Source of the DNA: Treponema sp. OMZ 838
GTDB taxonomy: Bacteria; Spirochaetota; Spirochaetia; Treponematales; Treponemataceae
Direction of reading: 5' to 3'
NCBI RefSeq assembly: GCF_000775995.1
Contig: NZ_CP009227.1
Location: forward strand, 2,338,296 to 2,402,295
Length of the DNA: 64,000 bases
Of the stretch, positions 1 to 8,033 are shown one piece after another; the first letter of the stretch is position 1, and each line of letters begins with the position of its first letter. The notes below the pieces were generated by a model. It was not told the origin of the DNA. It saw only the letters and a list, made by a program, of their open reading frames with translations, and did no database searches. Position numbers and translations under genes: made by a program.

Positions 1-39
1 TATCGTACGTATTTAGATTATGATACGTTGCAAGTTCTA

Positions 40-68
40 TTGAATAAGCAACTTGAAATCGTTATACT
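40..68 (+). promoter_or_regulatory. candidate sigma70-type promoter
   Basis: TTGAAT at 40-45 and TATACT at 63-68 are separated by 17 bp, close to the sigma70 consensus. The leader to the first gene would be about 120 nt. The rest of positions 1-194 shows no gene. Assigned from sequence match only. Confidence 0.4.
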
Positions 69-194
69 AAGAAAATGAGAGCTTTATTTCCTATCACTAT
101 TATTTTCCTCAAAATTAAGCAACCGTTCTGATGCGGCTGAGGTTAATGTATTTTAATTTGAAATAAAGTATACATTTAAAGTAAGGAAGCGATT

Positions 195-797
195 ATGAGC
201 AAAGAATTTTTACCCTATGATACGATCCGTAATAACGGGTTCCGTTTGGCGCGCCAAATTTGGGAAGATGGTTTTATTCCTGATGTGATATATGTTTCAC
301 TGCGGGGCGGTTCATCTTTGGGAAATGCCATTCATGAATGGTTTAAGTTAGTGAATAGAGATGTGAAGCCTATTTTGTATGCCGCTGTCGTCGCTCATTC
401 TTATTCCGATGCTAATCAGCAGTCAAAAATGATGATTGACGGATGGACATATTCCCCCGAACACCTGCGGAGCGGCGATAAGATATTGTTGGTTGATGAT
501 ATTTTCGATAGCGGTGCTACAATCAATTATCTTGTATCGGCTTTCTTGGAAAAAGGTATTCCGCGGCGTGATATAAAGATAGCCGTTCATGATTATAAGG
601 TTTTCCATAACAGAAAGAGCAGTGAACCTATCCAGCCCGATTATTGGTGCAGAAAGCATGATATCTATGCCGATAAAGACAGCAGTTGGATCCACTATAT
701 GAGCCATGAACTGACCGGTTTAACTCCTGAGGAACTTGAAAAGTACTACTATGCGCAATATCCCGAGCTGCGTGAAATTTTTAAGGGTGTTTTATAA
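195..797 (+). CDS. phosphoribosyltransferase, purine-salvage type
   Basis: A 200-residue type I phosphoribosyltransferase. The PRPP-binding motif is visible as LLVDDIFDSGAT at about residues 98-109, preceded by an SLRGGSSLG loop near residue 36. The family transfers ribose phosphate from PRPP to a base, and this form resembles hypoxanthine/xanthine enzymes; the exact base cannot be read from sequence. A good ribosome binding site (aaggaag) precedes the ATG. The C-terminal third (WCRKHDIY, SSWIHY) resembles the substrate hood of gpt/xpt-like proteins. Cytoplasmic. The next gene begins within about 10 bp. Confidence 0.8.
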   Translation: MSKEFLPYDTIRNNGFRLARQIWEDGFIPDVIYVSLRGGSSLGNAIHEWFKLVNRDVKPILYAAVVAHSYSDANQQSKMMIDGWTYSPEHLRSGDKILLVDDIFDSGATINYLVSAFLEKGIPRRDIKIAVHDYKVFHNRKSSEPIQPDYWCRKHDIYADKDSSWIHYMSHELTGLTPEELEKYYYAQYPELREIFKGVL

Positions 798-804
798 GAA
801 ACCG

Positions 805-1695
805 ATGTACAGGAATGGTAAACCGTTATTATGCCTTTTTGCATATTTCTTTTTTTCTCTTTCTCTTTTTGCTGCTGAGAGTGGTTTAGTCTTTTATGTA
901 GATACTGCTGCAAAAACAACCGCGGAAAAAGGGACATCCGATAATCCGTTCGTTTCTCTTGAACAGGCTGTTGCAGCAGTCTATGACCGAATAAACCGGC
1001 AAGAAACTCCGGTAAAGAACGGTAAACCTGCTCCGGTTTCTGTTTTTCTTCGTTCCGATGTGTATGTTGAAGAAGCTGTGTTTCTTACGGCTCCGATTAA
1101 GATACTCGGTGAGAATGCTCCGGTAATTACATTCGGAGAAAATGCCGGTTTTGTCGTTGAATGTACTTCGTTGGAGATAAAAGGATGCTCGATAAAACGC
1201 ATAGAACGGTTTACGGAACCGCGTATTGTACCTGTTTTATACGGTTCGAATGCTTCCCTAACGCTGAATAGAGTTTCAATTACCGTAGAAGAGGGCGGTG
1301 ATGCCGTGATTCTTCGGGATAGCCGTATCACGTGTACCGACACTTCTTTTACTTCCGAACAAACTGCGCAGGCTGTATTGGTGCGTGCCAAAAACAGTAC
1401 CGTGTCTGCGCTGCGCAGTACTTTTTCGGCATCGGGATTAATGGTGTTATGTTTTGATTTTGTAAAAACACAGTGTACGCTGACCGATACGGTTTGTAAT
1501 CTTACTGCGCATTATACCGGAAGATTGGCCGATCTTACCGGTTCAACCGTCAAAGTCCGAAAATTGCAATGCTCGTATACCTCGCCTTTATTTGAAATGA
1601 TGGATGCGGCCGTCATTGCTGATAATACTTCTAAAGCTGAATTGCCGAAATCTGTTGAGTTAACAGGATTTACGGAAGTGCTTATTCGTAGATAG
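805..1695 (+). CDS. secreted protein with predicted right-handed beta-helix
   Basis: About 296 residues from the ATG at 805; a GTG at 787 is an alternative start. The N-terminus has a lysine/arginine, a long hydrophobic stretch (LLCLFAYFFFSLSLF) and an AAES cleavage region, so it is exported. The body is made of short beta-rich repeats with phrases such as VFYVDTAA, SDNPFVSLEQAV and LRDSRITCTDTSF, typical of pectate-lyase-like or DUF1565 beta-helix proteins. No catalytic residues can be assigned. It starts 8 bp after the phosphoribosyltransferase stop and is probably co-transcribed. Function unknown. Confidence 0.65.
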   Translation: MYRNGKPLLCLFAYFFFSLSLFAAESGLVFYVDTAAKTTAEKGTSDNPFVSLEQAVAAVYDRINRQETPVKNGKPAPVSVFLRSDVYVEEAVFLTAPIKILGENAPVITFGENAGFVVECTSLEIKGCSIKRIERFTEPRIVPVLYGSNASLTLNRVSITVEEGGDAVILRDSRITCTDTSFTSEQTAQAVLVRAKNSTVSALRSTFSASGLMVLCFDFVKTQCTLTDTVCNLTAHYTGRLADLTGSTVKVRKLQCSYTSPLFEMMDAAVIADNTSKAELPKSVELTGFTEVLIRR

Positions 1696-1764
1696 TGTAT
1701 TATATAGATACATAGAGCATTGTGAAGGGTACAGTGATAATACAGAAAATAGGAAAAATGTCTG

Positions 1765-2391
1765 ATGTTGTTTTGCGGTATTGATGAAGCGGGGAGGGGG
1801 GCGTTGGCAGGCCCCGTATATGCTGCGGCTGTCATTTTGCCTGATACCTTTGATATTTCGATATTGGATGATTCAAAAAAACTATCCCCTAAACGCCGCG
1901 AAATGGCGCGGGCTGCTATTCTTGACGGTGCACTGTATTGGCAGATTGCATCGGTTCCTTCCGAACAAATAGATAAAATCAATATTTTACAAGCAACGCT
2001 TACCGCAATGAAGCAAGCATTTGAAACTCTATTTACACGGTATAGGCGAGATAATACTAATACAGCGGTTGGTATTGAACAGGATTTAACGGTTATTGTT
2101 GACGGCAATCAACTGCCTAATATCGGCGGTAATTTTACGCTTATTGCGGAACCTAAAGCTGATGGACGGTATCCGTGTGTGATGGCCGCTTCTATTCTGG
2201 CTAAAACCGAACGGGATCATTGTATGATGGAGTATCATAAGCAATATCCGCTTTACCGCTACGATCTGCATAAAGGCTATGGGACACAGTTGCATCGTTC
2301 TCTTATCGGACTATATGGCGCTTCTCCTATTCAGCGGCAGAGTTTTAAGTTCAAAAAAATTCCGGCTAATCTTACAGCTGATCATATATAA
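1765..2391 (+). CDS. rnhB: ribonuclease HII
   Basis: 208 residues. It starts with the family signature GIDEAGRG at residues 5-12, holding the first metal-binding Asp-Glu pair, followed by LAGPVYAAAV. DDSKKLSP, VDGN and AEPKADGRYPCVMAASILAK supply the remaining conserved acidic and basic residues. RNase HII cleaves RNA in RNA-DNA hybrids and removes single misincorporated ribonucleotides. The length is usual. An AGGA ribosome binding site lies 9 nt before the ATG at 1765. Confidence 0.95.
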   Translation: MLFCGIDEAGRGALAGPVYAAAVILPDTFDISILDDSKKLSPKRREMARAAILDGALYWQIASVPSEQIDKINILQATLTAMKQAFETLFTRYRRDNTNTAVGIEQDLTVIVDGNQLPNIGGNFTLIAEPKADGRYPCVMAASILAKTERDHCMMEYHKQYPLYRYDLHKGYGTQLHRSLIGLYGASPIQRQSFKFKKIPANLTADHI

Positions 2392-2455
2392 GGCAGATAG
2401 TTCTACATTTGAGAGAGTACCCCGTATTTTAAGGTATGCCTAAATTTTCCGATTC

Positions 2456-2677
2456 TTATTTTGCCTGCTCGGTAGGTGTGTTATCTTTTTTAGCTTCTGC
2501 CGGCGGTTTTTGCAAATTTTTTTGGATTCTGCTTTGTAGGGAGGAAAGTCTCGGTTTTTGATACTGCACAATATAGAATACAAGATTTAAGTATAATATA
2601 AGCAGTATAGTAACGATAATCACTTCGGGAGAAATAACCACATTCTTTATCAGGGTAAACAGTTGTGAGAAGGTCAT
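2456..2677 (-). CDS. small single-pass membrane protein
   Basis: 73 residues. Residues 17-38 form one strongly hydrophobic helix (PEVIIVTILLILYLNLVFYIV), followed by a basic and polar tail rich in Lys, Pro and Gln. No clear ribosome binding site was seen upstream of the ATG. It lies alone on the minus strand between two plus-strand genes. The membrane helix followed by a charged cytoplasmic tail looks like a real small membrane protein, but without comparison this stays tentative. Function unknown. Confidence 0.5.
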   Translation of the reverse strand: MTFSQLFTLIKNVVISPEVIIVTILLILYLNLVFYIVQYQKPRLSSLQSRIQKNLQKPPAEAKKDNTPTEQAK

Positions 2678-2810
2678 ATTAAAGGCATCGGCAAAAGCAC
2701 GAATAACTTAAGATATTGATATTTCCATACACAACAGCTCGCAATCATGTAGAAATCATGTAGCGGGATGTATATTTATGGTATATACTATCTGATGGAG
2801 GTTTTTATCT

Positions 2811-3287
2811 ATGAGAAGATCAGATCGAGAAGTAACGGATTATCAACAAATATATACTATTATTGAAAAGGCAAAGGTTGTGCATATTGGGATGATCGAT
2901 AATGACCATCCGTATGTGGTGCCGATGCAGTATGGTTTTATATTTACCGACGGCAGGTTAACTCTCTATGTGCACTGCGCAAAAGAGGGGCGTAAACTCG
3001 ACATTCTCAAAAAGAATCCGTGCGTTTTTATTGAACTTGAGACGGATGTTGCAATTGTTTCCGGTGGTGACATTCCGTGTAAATACGGTTCGGAATATGC
3101 CAGTGTTATGGGAGACGGAACTGCGGTTATTGTTGAAGATGTTGCAGAAAAGATTTCCGGATTGCGACTTATGATGAAAACACAAAGCGGCCGAGACTTT
3201 GAAATAACTGAACAGATGGCAGCATCGGTTACAGTATTGCGTATCGATGTTCCATATATAACGGCAAAAAGCAGAGCTAAGGCTTAG
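2811..3287 (+). CDS. pyridoxamine 5'-phosphate oxidase family protein
   Basis: 158 residues with the split-barrel flavin-binding pattern of the NimA/PNPOx-like family: MRRSDREVTD at the N-terminus, HIGMIDNDHPYVVPMQYGF around residues 27-46, then LYVHCAKEGRKLDILKKNPCVFIE. These proteins bind FMN, F420 or heme, and some reduce nitroimidazoles; the substrate is not inferable. A strong ribosome binding site (ggaggt) precedes the ATG. It is followed after 20 bp by the Cys-rich protein at 3308 and probably shares its transcript. Confidence 0.85.
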   Translation: MRRSDREVTDYQQIYTIIEKAKVVHIGMIDNDHPYVVPMQYGFIFTDGRLTLYVHCAKEGRKLDILKKNPCVFIELETDVAIVSGGDIPCKYGSEYASVMGDGTAVIVEDVAEKISGLRLMMKTQSGRDFEITEQMAASVTVLRIDVPYITAKSRAKA

Positions 3288-3307
3288 GCTTAAAAGGAGA
3301 GATTACC

Positions 3308-3751
3308 ATGTGTGAAGAGTGTTACGTAAACAAAAACAGAATTACGCCGTTGCTTAATCCTGTAGATTGTTTAGAACATCATACGCAGTACATTTGCGGG
3401 ACATGCGGACGGTGTATTTGTATTGACCGTGATCCTAAACGAGGTTTACAACGATGGAATTTTCCGTTCAAGTCATTGGAAATTGCAAAGCTCTATTTAC
3501 GGACAGCAGATTATACGGAAAAACAGTCTTGCGGTATTTACGAAATAGAAAACAGTAATGGGAAGAAATCCTATAAAATCTTTCCTTCATATAATGATGT
3601 CCTGTTATTTTTAAAGAAAAATAAAGATAAACAATGTAAGCACACTGCCCCTCTTTTTACCATTGGGGAATATAGAGAATATCCGCATACACAGATACGC
3701 AGATTAACTGCTGCTGAAGTAAAACAATACATGAGTGAACGTGAACGCTAA
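3308..3751 (+). CDS. conserved cysteine-rich hypothetical protein
   Basis: 147 residues. The N-terminal 45 residues hold two cysteine clusters (MCEECY and CGTCGRCICIDRD) with His residues between, suggesting a small zinc- or metal-binding ribbon. The rest is mixed alpha/beta with no recognised motif; a further Cys-His pair (QCKHT) lies near residue 112. A strong ribosome binding site (aaggagag) precedes the ATG. Likely an operon partner of the flavin-binding protein upstream. I do not recognise the family beyond this. Confidence 0.7.
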   Translation: MCEECYVNKNRITPLLNPVDCLEHHTQYICGTCGRCICIDRDPKRGLQRWNFPFKSLEIAKLYLRTADYTEKQSCGIYEIENSNGKKSYKIFPSYNDVLLFLKKNKDKQCKHTAPLFTIGEYREYPHTQIRRLTAAEVKQYMSERER

Positions 3752-3810
3752 ACACTTCGAGTTATCGGGTATTGAGCAGCTCTAAATCTCGTATGAAGGA
3801 TGATACAACC

Positions 3811-5001
3811 ATGCAGACGAAAACCTCTGTAACATTATTGGCAGGCGTTTTGCAGCCGGAAAGAGAACCGTATCCCGTGTTTTCACCGGAGGCAATGGAG
3901 TTTCTTGCTGCGGTATCGGATGAAATCGGCGCATCGGAACTGCATTCCATACCGGAGATTGCTGCATTCGGCTTCTGGTGCCGCAGGGCGCATCTTGAAG
4001 CCTTGGCTAAGCGCCATGCTTCACCCTTTCCGCGTCTCGGCCGGGGGCTTGCGTTCCATATTGCGCCTTCAAACGTGCCGACGATGTTTGCCTATTCATA
4101 TACAATCGGGTTGCTTGCAGGGAACGCAAACATCGTGCGGCTGTCGGAGCGGGGCGGGGAAATCGCTACAATGCTCTGCGCCTGCATCGGCCGAGTGCTG
4201 GATCGCCCTGAGTTTGAACCGATAAAACGGCGGACATCGTTTATCAGCTATGGCAGGGATGACGCCGTAACCGCTGCGTATACGACCGAGTGCGATGTGC
4301 GGGTAGTGTGGGGCGGGGACGAAACAATCCGCCGCATACGCGCGCTTCCGCTTCCGCCCCATGCGGTTGAACTGGTATTCCCCGACCGCTGGTCGTTTGC
4401 GCTGTTCAGTCAAGCGGCGTTTTCCCAAGCAGATGAAGAAACGCTCGCCGCATGGGCGCACCGGTTTTACAACGACACGTATTTGATGGATCAAAATGCT
4501 TGTTCCGCCCCGCACCTTGTCGTGTGGGAAAACGACGGAGGTGATTCTACAGTCCGCCTCCGCTGGTGGGAAAAGGTTGCGGCGGAAGCTCAAGCGGCGT
4601 ACCGGTTCGGCTCCTATCAAGCGGCGCGGAAATACGAGCAGCTGTGCCTTTCTGCGATGACCTTACTGGAAGAAGTTTCCGTCAAGCAGTATGCGGGGAA
4701 TCTTTTATATGTTGCGACTTTGGCAAAGCTGCCCGCCTATGCGGTGGAGACGCTGCGCGGAACATTCGGCTTTTTCTTTGAAACCGAAATCTGCAATAAA
4801 GATGAACTGTTGCCGCTGCTTTCGTTCAAGGTGCAGACGCTCTGCGTGGAAGGCTACCGGAGGGAAGAACTCGCGCACTTCTTTGCGCAGCGACGTTCGG
4901 CAGGTATCGACCGAATCGCCGCGTTGGGGCAGGCGATGGAAATGGACACGATTTGGGACGGTAAAGATTTAATCGCGGAATTATCGCGTCTCATCGTTTG
5001 A
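3811..5001 (+). CDS. LuxC-like acyl-CoA reductase family protein
   Basis: About 396 residues from the ATG at 3811, which has GAAGGA 10 nt upstream; the TTG at 3772 is less likely. The aldehyde-dehydrogenase-like LuxC fold is indicated by HIAPSNVPTMFAYSY, LLAGNANIVRLS and the candidate nucleophile in NACSAPH (Cys231). LuxC-type enzymes reduce activated fatty acyl groups to aldehydes with NADPH. No luxD/luxE partner or dehydrogenase is adjacent. The 3' end overlaps the oppositely oriented cNMP-binding gene by 21 bp. GC is higher than in the two preceding genes. Confidence 0.75.
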   Translation: MQTKTSVTLLAGVLQPEREPYPVFSPEAMEFLAAVSDEIGASELHSIPEIAAFGFWCRRAHLEALAKRHASPFPRLGRGLAFHIAPSNVPTMFAYSYTIGLLAGNANIVRLSERGGEIATMLCACIGRVLDRPEFEPIKRRTSFISYGRDDAVTAAYTTECDVRVVWGGDETIRRIRALPLPPHAVELVFPDRWSFALFSQAAFSQADEETLAAWAHRFYNDTYLMDQNACSAPHLVVWENDGGDSTVRLRWWEKVAAEAQAAYRFGSYQAARKYEQLCLSAMTLLEEVSVKQYAGNLLYVATLAKLPAYAVETLRGTFGFFFETEICNKDELLPLLSFKVQTLCVEGYRREELAHFFAQRRSAGIDRIAALGQAMEMDTIWDGKDLIAELSRLIV

Positions 5002-5547
5002 GCCGGAGCTTTCGTCTTGTTCAGTCTCTTGGAACATATCGACCATTGCGGTTAAATATTCCTGTGCAAATTCCATACTGCGTTCATCGGCAAGCTCTTC
5101 GTTTGCGCTCCGCAGCTTTTGCAAAAGACTGAAAACGATATATGTCATCATTACCAATCCCGCCTTAGGATAGGCGTTAATATATTTTTTGAACTGACTG
5201 CGAGAAAGAATTAGGACGACGGTATCTTCGGCAGCGCGTACCGTTGCGGTGCTGAGTTCATCTTCCAGGAGTGCGGATTCGCCGACCGAGGCGTGATCCC
5301 GCAGCGTTGCAACGTGTACCTGCTTATTCCATTTGCCCTGCTTTATCACGTCAAGAGAGCCGCTCATTAAAATATACAAATCGGCATTTATGGTGCCTTC
5401 TGCAATCAGCACCTCTCCTTCGTCAAATGCGCAAAGCTGAGAAAACTGTGCGAGTGCTTCAAGTTCATCTTCGGCAATGCAGGATAAAAAAGACACAGCC
5501 GATAATTCATTCCGCAACAGCGGTAACGGGATTTCTACAATATTCAT
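4981..5547 (-). CDS. cyclic nucleotide-binding domain protein
   Basis: 188 residues from the ATG at 5547, which has a GGAG/GAAG ribosome binding site. Residues about 10-130 form a Crp-like cNMP-binding beta-roll: FDEGEVLIAEGTINADLYILMSG, then VGESALLEDELSTATVRA, close to the phosphate-binding cassette. No helix-turn-helix follows; the C-terminal 60 residues are helical and acidic. It is therefore probably a signal-responsive protein rather than a DNA-binding regulator. Its upstream region is entirely repeat (family B starts 15 bp before the ATG). The stop overlaps the LuxC-like gene tail to tail. Confidence 0.8.
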   Translation of the reverse strand: MNIVEIPLPLLRNELSAVSFLSCIAEDELEALAQFSQLCAFDEGEVLIAEGTINADLYILMSGSLDVIKQGKWNKQVHVATLRDHASVGESALLEDELSTATVRAAEDTVVLILSRSQFKKYINAYPKAGLVMMTYIVFSLLQKLRSANEELADERSMEFAQEYLTAMVDMFQETEQDESSGSNDETR

Positions 5548-5580
5548 CTTCTCTACTCCATAGGGTAATTGCACCAGACA

Positions 5581-5705
5581 CTTTTGAAAATATACGGCGC
5601 ATCTACTGCGTCGCACGGCAAAAAAGTGTCCTCAACGTATCAAAGATACGCCTGCGGTACTTTTTTGCCTAACTCCTTGTATCTACACCATCTATTTTCA
5701 AAAGG
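5581..5705 (+). repeat. family A 125-bp palindromic repeat, copy 1
   Basis: Begins CTTTTGAAAATATACGG and ends TATTTTCAAAAGG. In the middle lies the conserved core ACGTATCAAAGATACG followed by CCTGCGG, enclosed by complementary stem arms GGCAAAAAAGTG and GTACTTTTTTGCC. It is nested in family B and continues to the right in a chain of three further hairpins. Confidence 0.85.
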
Positions 5706-5815
5706 CTTACACTGCAGAACCGCCACGGATGGCGGTGGTTCCATGCAGCAGCGATGTTTTGTGCACGCACAAAACTCGCCTTCAACTGTTGTACATGGAT
5801 GTACAACAGTTGAAG
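5706..5815 (+). repeat. three-hairpin extension of family A copy 1
   Basis: Three successive inverted repeats: ACCGCCA-cgga-TGGCGGT (5719-5736); GTTTTGTGC-ac-GCACAAAAC (5756-5775) with an outer GCGA/TCGC clamp; and a perfect 17-bp stem CTTCAACTGTTGTACAT at 5780-5796 pairing with 5799-5815 across GG. The same order of hairpins with other stem sequences follows family A near 35.05 kb and 45.2 kb. No protein-coding signal. Confidence 0.75.
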
Positions 5816-6003
5816 CTGGTTCAAATGGTCTCACAACCTATTTATTCTGCGATATGTATTTATTTATCTGATGTAATTACCCTTCTCATTAAAATAAATA
5901 AACTGCACAAAATTTTATTCAAAATTTTGTGCAGAAGGAAAGCAACCGCTTGAAACATTTTGGAGGCGGTTGCCCTGTTGCACACCTCTTATGTACACGC
6001 TTT

Positions 6004-7197
6004 TTAGCGGTATGATCCGAAAAAGCTTTCTAGGGAAAAGCCGTTGATGACGGTGTTTTTGCCGTAGTGGTGCAGGATGTTTGCCCTGCCTTCTTCCAGC
6101 TGTTCCGACCGAATGCCGAAGTTGATGGAACTGTCGGCTTCTACAAAGGCCGCGATGTGATCTGCTGCACGGATCAGTTTACCGTCAATCCCGCAGAACT
6201 GAGGCGCCGCGTATGTTGTATTCAACTCTTCGCTTGTTACGCAGCGGATTTCTCCGTTCAATGTAATGCGGTTTTCAAATTCATCTTGAATAAAGTACAG
6301 CACCTCTTCGCGGTAAAAGTCGTCCATCAACGGGAGCAATTCCTTTGCAACAATTTCATCTTCAATATGCTTAACCACTTCGGGCAGGCGATCGGTCGCT
6401 TGCTTTACCGGAGAAATAATATCGCGGGTAACCGCCTCCGGTAAGTCGTGGAACAGCGCTGCAAAAAAGTTCATCGAAAGACGATGCGGCGCCAGCTTGA
6501 GCGTGCGGCTCATTAAGAAAACCAGTGCGGCAACAAAGTACGAATGTCCGAGCACCGTTGTTGCCGGTACCCGCGGCGTTTGGTTCCAACGGGTTTGGAA
6601 CCGCAGCTTTTCAATTTCGGTAATAAAATAGTACGGCTGCTGCCTCGTTGTCAAAAGCTGTACGCCCTTTAAGTCCATAAAATCGGCAATATCCGTCTCC
6701 AAACATTTGTCGATTTCAGTCAGCCGGAAAGGTTCGTTCACCATGCGGATCATATCGAGCTCGCGCATTGCCGAATATTTATGGGCCGCGCGCAGTACTC
6801 GAAAACTTATGTCCGTAGGATCAACCGGATCAAATAGGTAGGCGGCAAATTCATCAAGAAAAAGCGGGTCGGTAATAATTGTCTTATATTTATCAAGAAC
6901 CCAGCAGTTCAGTTTTTTGTATTCTTCGGGATATTCCGAGCGGATAATGCGCTGTACCGGCGACTTCATATCGCAGAGCGCGATTCGGCGGAGCAGCTCA
7001 AAGAACGAATGATTAATGATAGTCAGCCAATTGACCGTCCTTCCGTTCTTTTCTTCATATTTGCCGATGATAAAGCTGAGGAACATTTTTTCTGCCGTCT
7101 TATCCATTTCGACGATATCGAAGGGGCGGACTAAATCATTCCATCGCTGAATGGAAAACGCTTCAAAAAGTTTGCATACGATTTCTTTACTGAACAT
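6004..7197 (-). CDS. HD-domain phosphohydrolase-like protein
   Basis: About 397 residues starting at the ATG at 7197, which has an AGGAAA ribosome binding site. The second half carries an HD-type metal site: GHSYFVAALVFLMSR supplies one His and FFAALFHDLPEAVTRDI the His-Asp pair, as in YfbR-like nucleotidases and HD hydrolases. The first 200 residues match nothing I recognise. HD proteins usually remove phosphate from nucleotides or hydrolyse cyclic nucleotides; the substrate is unknown. It is the last gene of the minus-strand operon, 29 bp after the preceding stop. Confidence 0.75.
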   Translation of the reverse strand: MFSKEIVCKLFEAFSIQRWNDLVRPFDIVEMDKTAEKMFLSFIIGKYEEKNGRTVNWLTIINHSFFELLRRIALCDMKSPVQRIIRSEYPEEYKKLNCWVLDKYKTIITDPLFLDEFAAYLFDPVDPTDISFRVLRAAHKYSAMRELDMIRMVNEPFRLTEIDKCLETDIADFMDLKGVQLLTTRQQPYYFITEIEKLRFQTRWNQTPRVPATTVLGHSYFVAALVFLMSRTLKLAPHRLSMNFFAALFHDLPEAVTRDIISPVKQATDRLPEVVKHIEDEIVAKELLPLMDDFYREEVLYFIQDEFENRITLNGEIRCVTSEELNTTYAAPQFCGIDGKLIRAADHIAAFVEADSSINFGIRSEQLEEGRANILHHYGKNTVINGFSLESFFGSYR

Positions 7198-7226
7198 TGT
7201 AATTTCCTGTTTCCGTTTTGCCGTTC

Positions 7227-8027
7227 TTATGCTTTTTTCCGCTTCTGTAAATCTTTTTCCATCTTCTCGGACCATATACCGATTTGCCGTTTTACTTCTT
7301 CCGCTGCGTTTCGCTCATTCAGCAAAATATGCATACGCCGCGCAGCTTCCAGATACTGAATAGCAATTCTGAAATCCTCTATACTGGCGGTTGCCGTTTC
7401 ATATCGCGCACGGTATTGGTCGGCTGCCTGCAAGAGTAGCTTTTTTACCAACTTAAGATGGAACATCGTGCTTTCATAGTCCGGTGAACGTGGATCAAAG
7501 CCTGTTTCTGCAGTATCCTTTAAATCGAGGATGTTTTTCGCAATCGTTGCATATCGTCCTTGAATTTCTACAAACGACCACTTCCATTTGGTATTGCCGC
7601 TGTACGCGCGGATGACAAGGTCTATCACCAAGCCTAATTTTCGGATTAAATAAAACCGCTGTTTTTGAGGCACGTGTTGAATTTTGCGTACTTTTTCCTC
7701 ATAGTCCGAAAAAGGTGCGTCGATAAAGTTTGAAACAATTTCTTCGAGATTGATAATAACCTTGTAAATGGCTTTTCGCGCTTCATTGAGCAGCGTTTCG
7801 TTTTTTCGATTCAAAAAGGAGACCGCTATTTGGTACATTCCCAAATAGAGCGTTACCACATATATCAGTTCATCGACGAGCATGATTTTTTTATACATAC
7901 CACCTTGAGGATCGCTTGCGATAAGCTCTGCCATCGCTTTTTCCTGTTTGAGTATTTGGTCGATTTCCTCCTGATAGTAACGGAGTTGTTCTTCGTATAT
8001 GTTTGTACCTTGTTGTGGATTATCCAT
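7227..8027 (-). CDS. conserved spirochaete protein, mostly helical
   Basis: 266 residues, no signal peptide or membrane helix. It is rich in charged, helix-forming residues (YYQEEIDQILKQEKAMAELI, EIVSNFIDAPFSDYEEKV, RRMHILLNERNAAEEVKRQI), so probably a coiled or helical-bundle cytoplasmic protein. It lies only 6 bp after recN and before the HD protein, in the same operon as NAD kinase and cheW. Function not recognised. Position between recN and a possible nucleotide hydrolase may hint at a nucleotide or DNA maintenance role, but this is weak inference. Confidence 0.75.
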   Translation of the reverse strand: MDNPQQGTNIYEEQLRYYQEEIDQILKQEKAMAELIASDPQGGMYKKIMLVDELIYVVTLYLGMYQIAVSFLNRKNETLLNEARKAIYKVIINLEEIVSNFIDAPFSDYEEKVRKIQHVPQKQRFYLIRKLGLVIDLVIRAYSGNTKWKWSFVEIQGRYATIAKNILDLKDTAETGFDPRSPDYESTMFHLKLVKKLLLQAADQYRARYETATASIEDFRIAIQYLEAARRMHILLNERNAAEEVKRQIGIWSEKMEKDLQKRKKA

Positions 8028-8033
8028 ATCGCG

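Larger units (their letters stand above)
5562..5976 (-). repeat. family B palindromic repeat with nested family A composite
   Basis: The terminal arms are AGGGTAATTGCACCAGA at 5562-5578 and its near complement at 5867-5883. Beyond the right arm come a hairpin (CTGCACAAAATTTT at 5903-5916 pairing with 5921-5934) and a second one with GCAACCGC pairing with GCGGTTGC, ending in GCGGTTGCCCT at 5976. The core (TTCAAATGGTCTCACAACC, TATTTATTCTGC) is the reverse complement of the copies at 17.8 kb and 63.7 kb. A family A element with its hairpin chain lies inside (5581 to about 5815). It fills the gap between the cNMP-binding and HD-domain genes. Confidence 0.8.

Noticed and set aside
1512-2108. 198-codon minus-strand frame over rnhB and the beta-helix gene
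   Set aside because: Antisense shadow of two well-supported genes, with low-complexity composition and no ribosome binding site.
3772-3810. Upstream TTG start for the LuxC-like gene
   Set aside because: The added residues are unlike the family and the ribosome binding site fits the ATG at 3811.
5816-5831. GGTTCAAATGG resembling a tRNA T-loop
   Set aside because: It is the family B core (complement of CCATTTGA) and no acceptor or anticodon stem could be drawn around it.
5271-5953. Open frames running through the repeat region on both strands
   Set aside because: Their peptides (for example ENIRRIYCVARQ, QRIKDTPAV) recur at 35 kb, 45 kb and 53 kb only because the repeat recurs. They have no consistent start or ribosome binding site.
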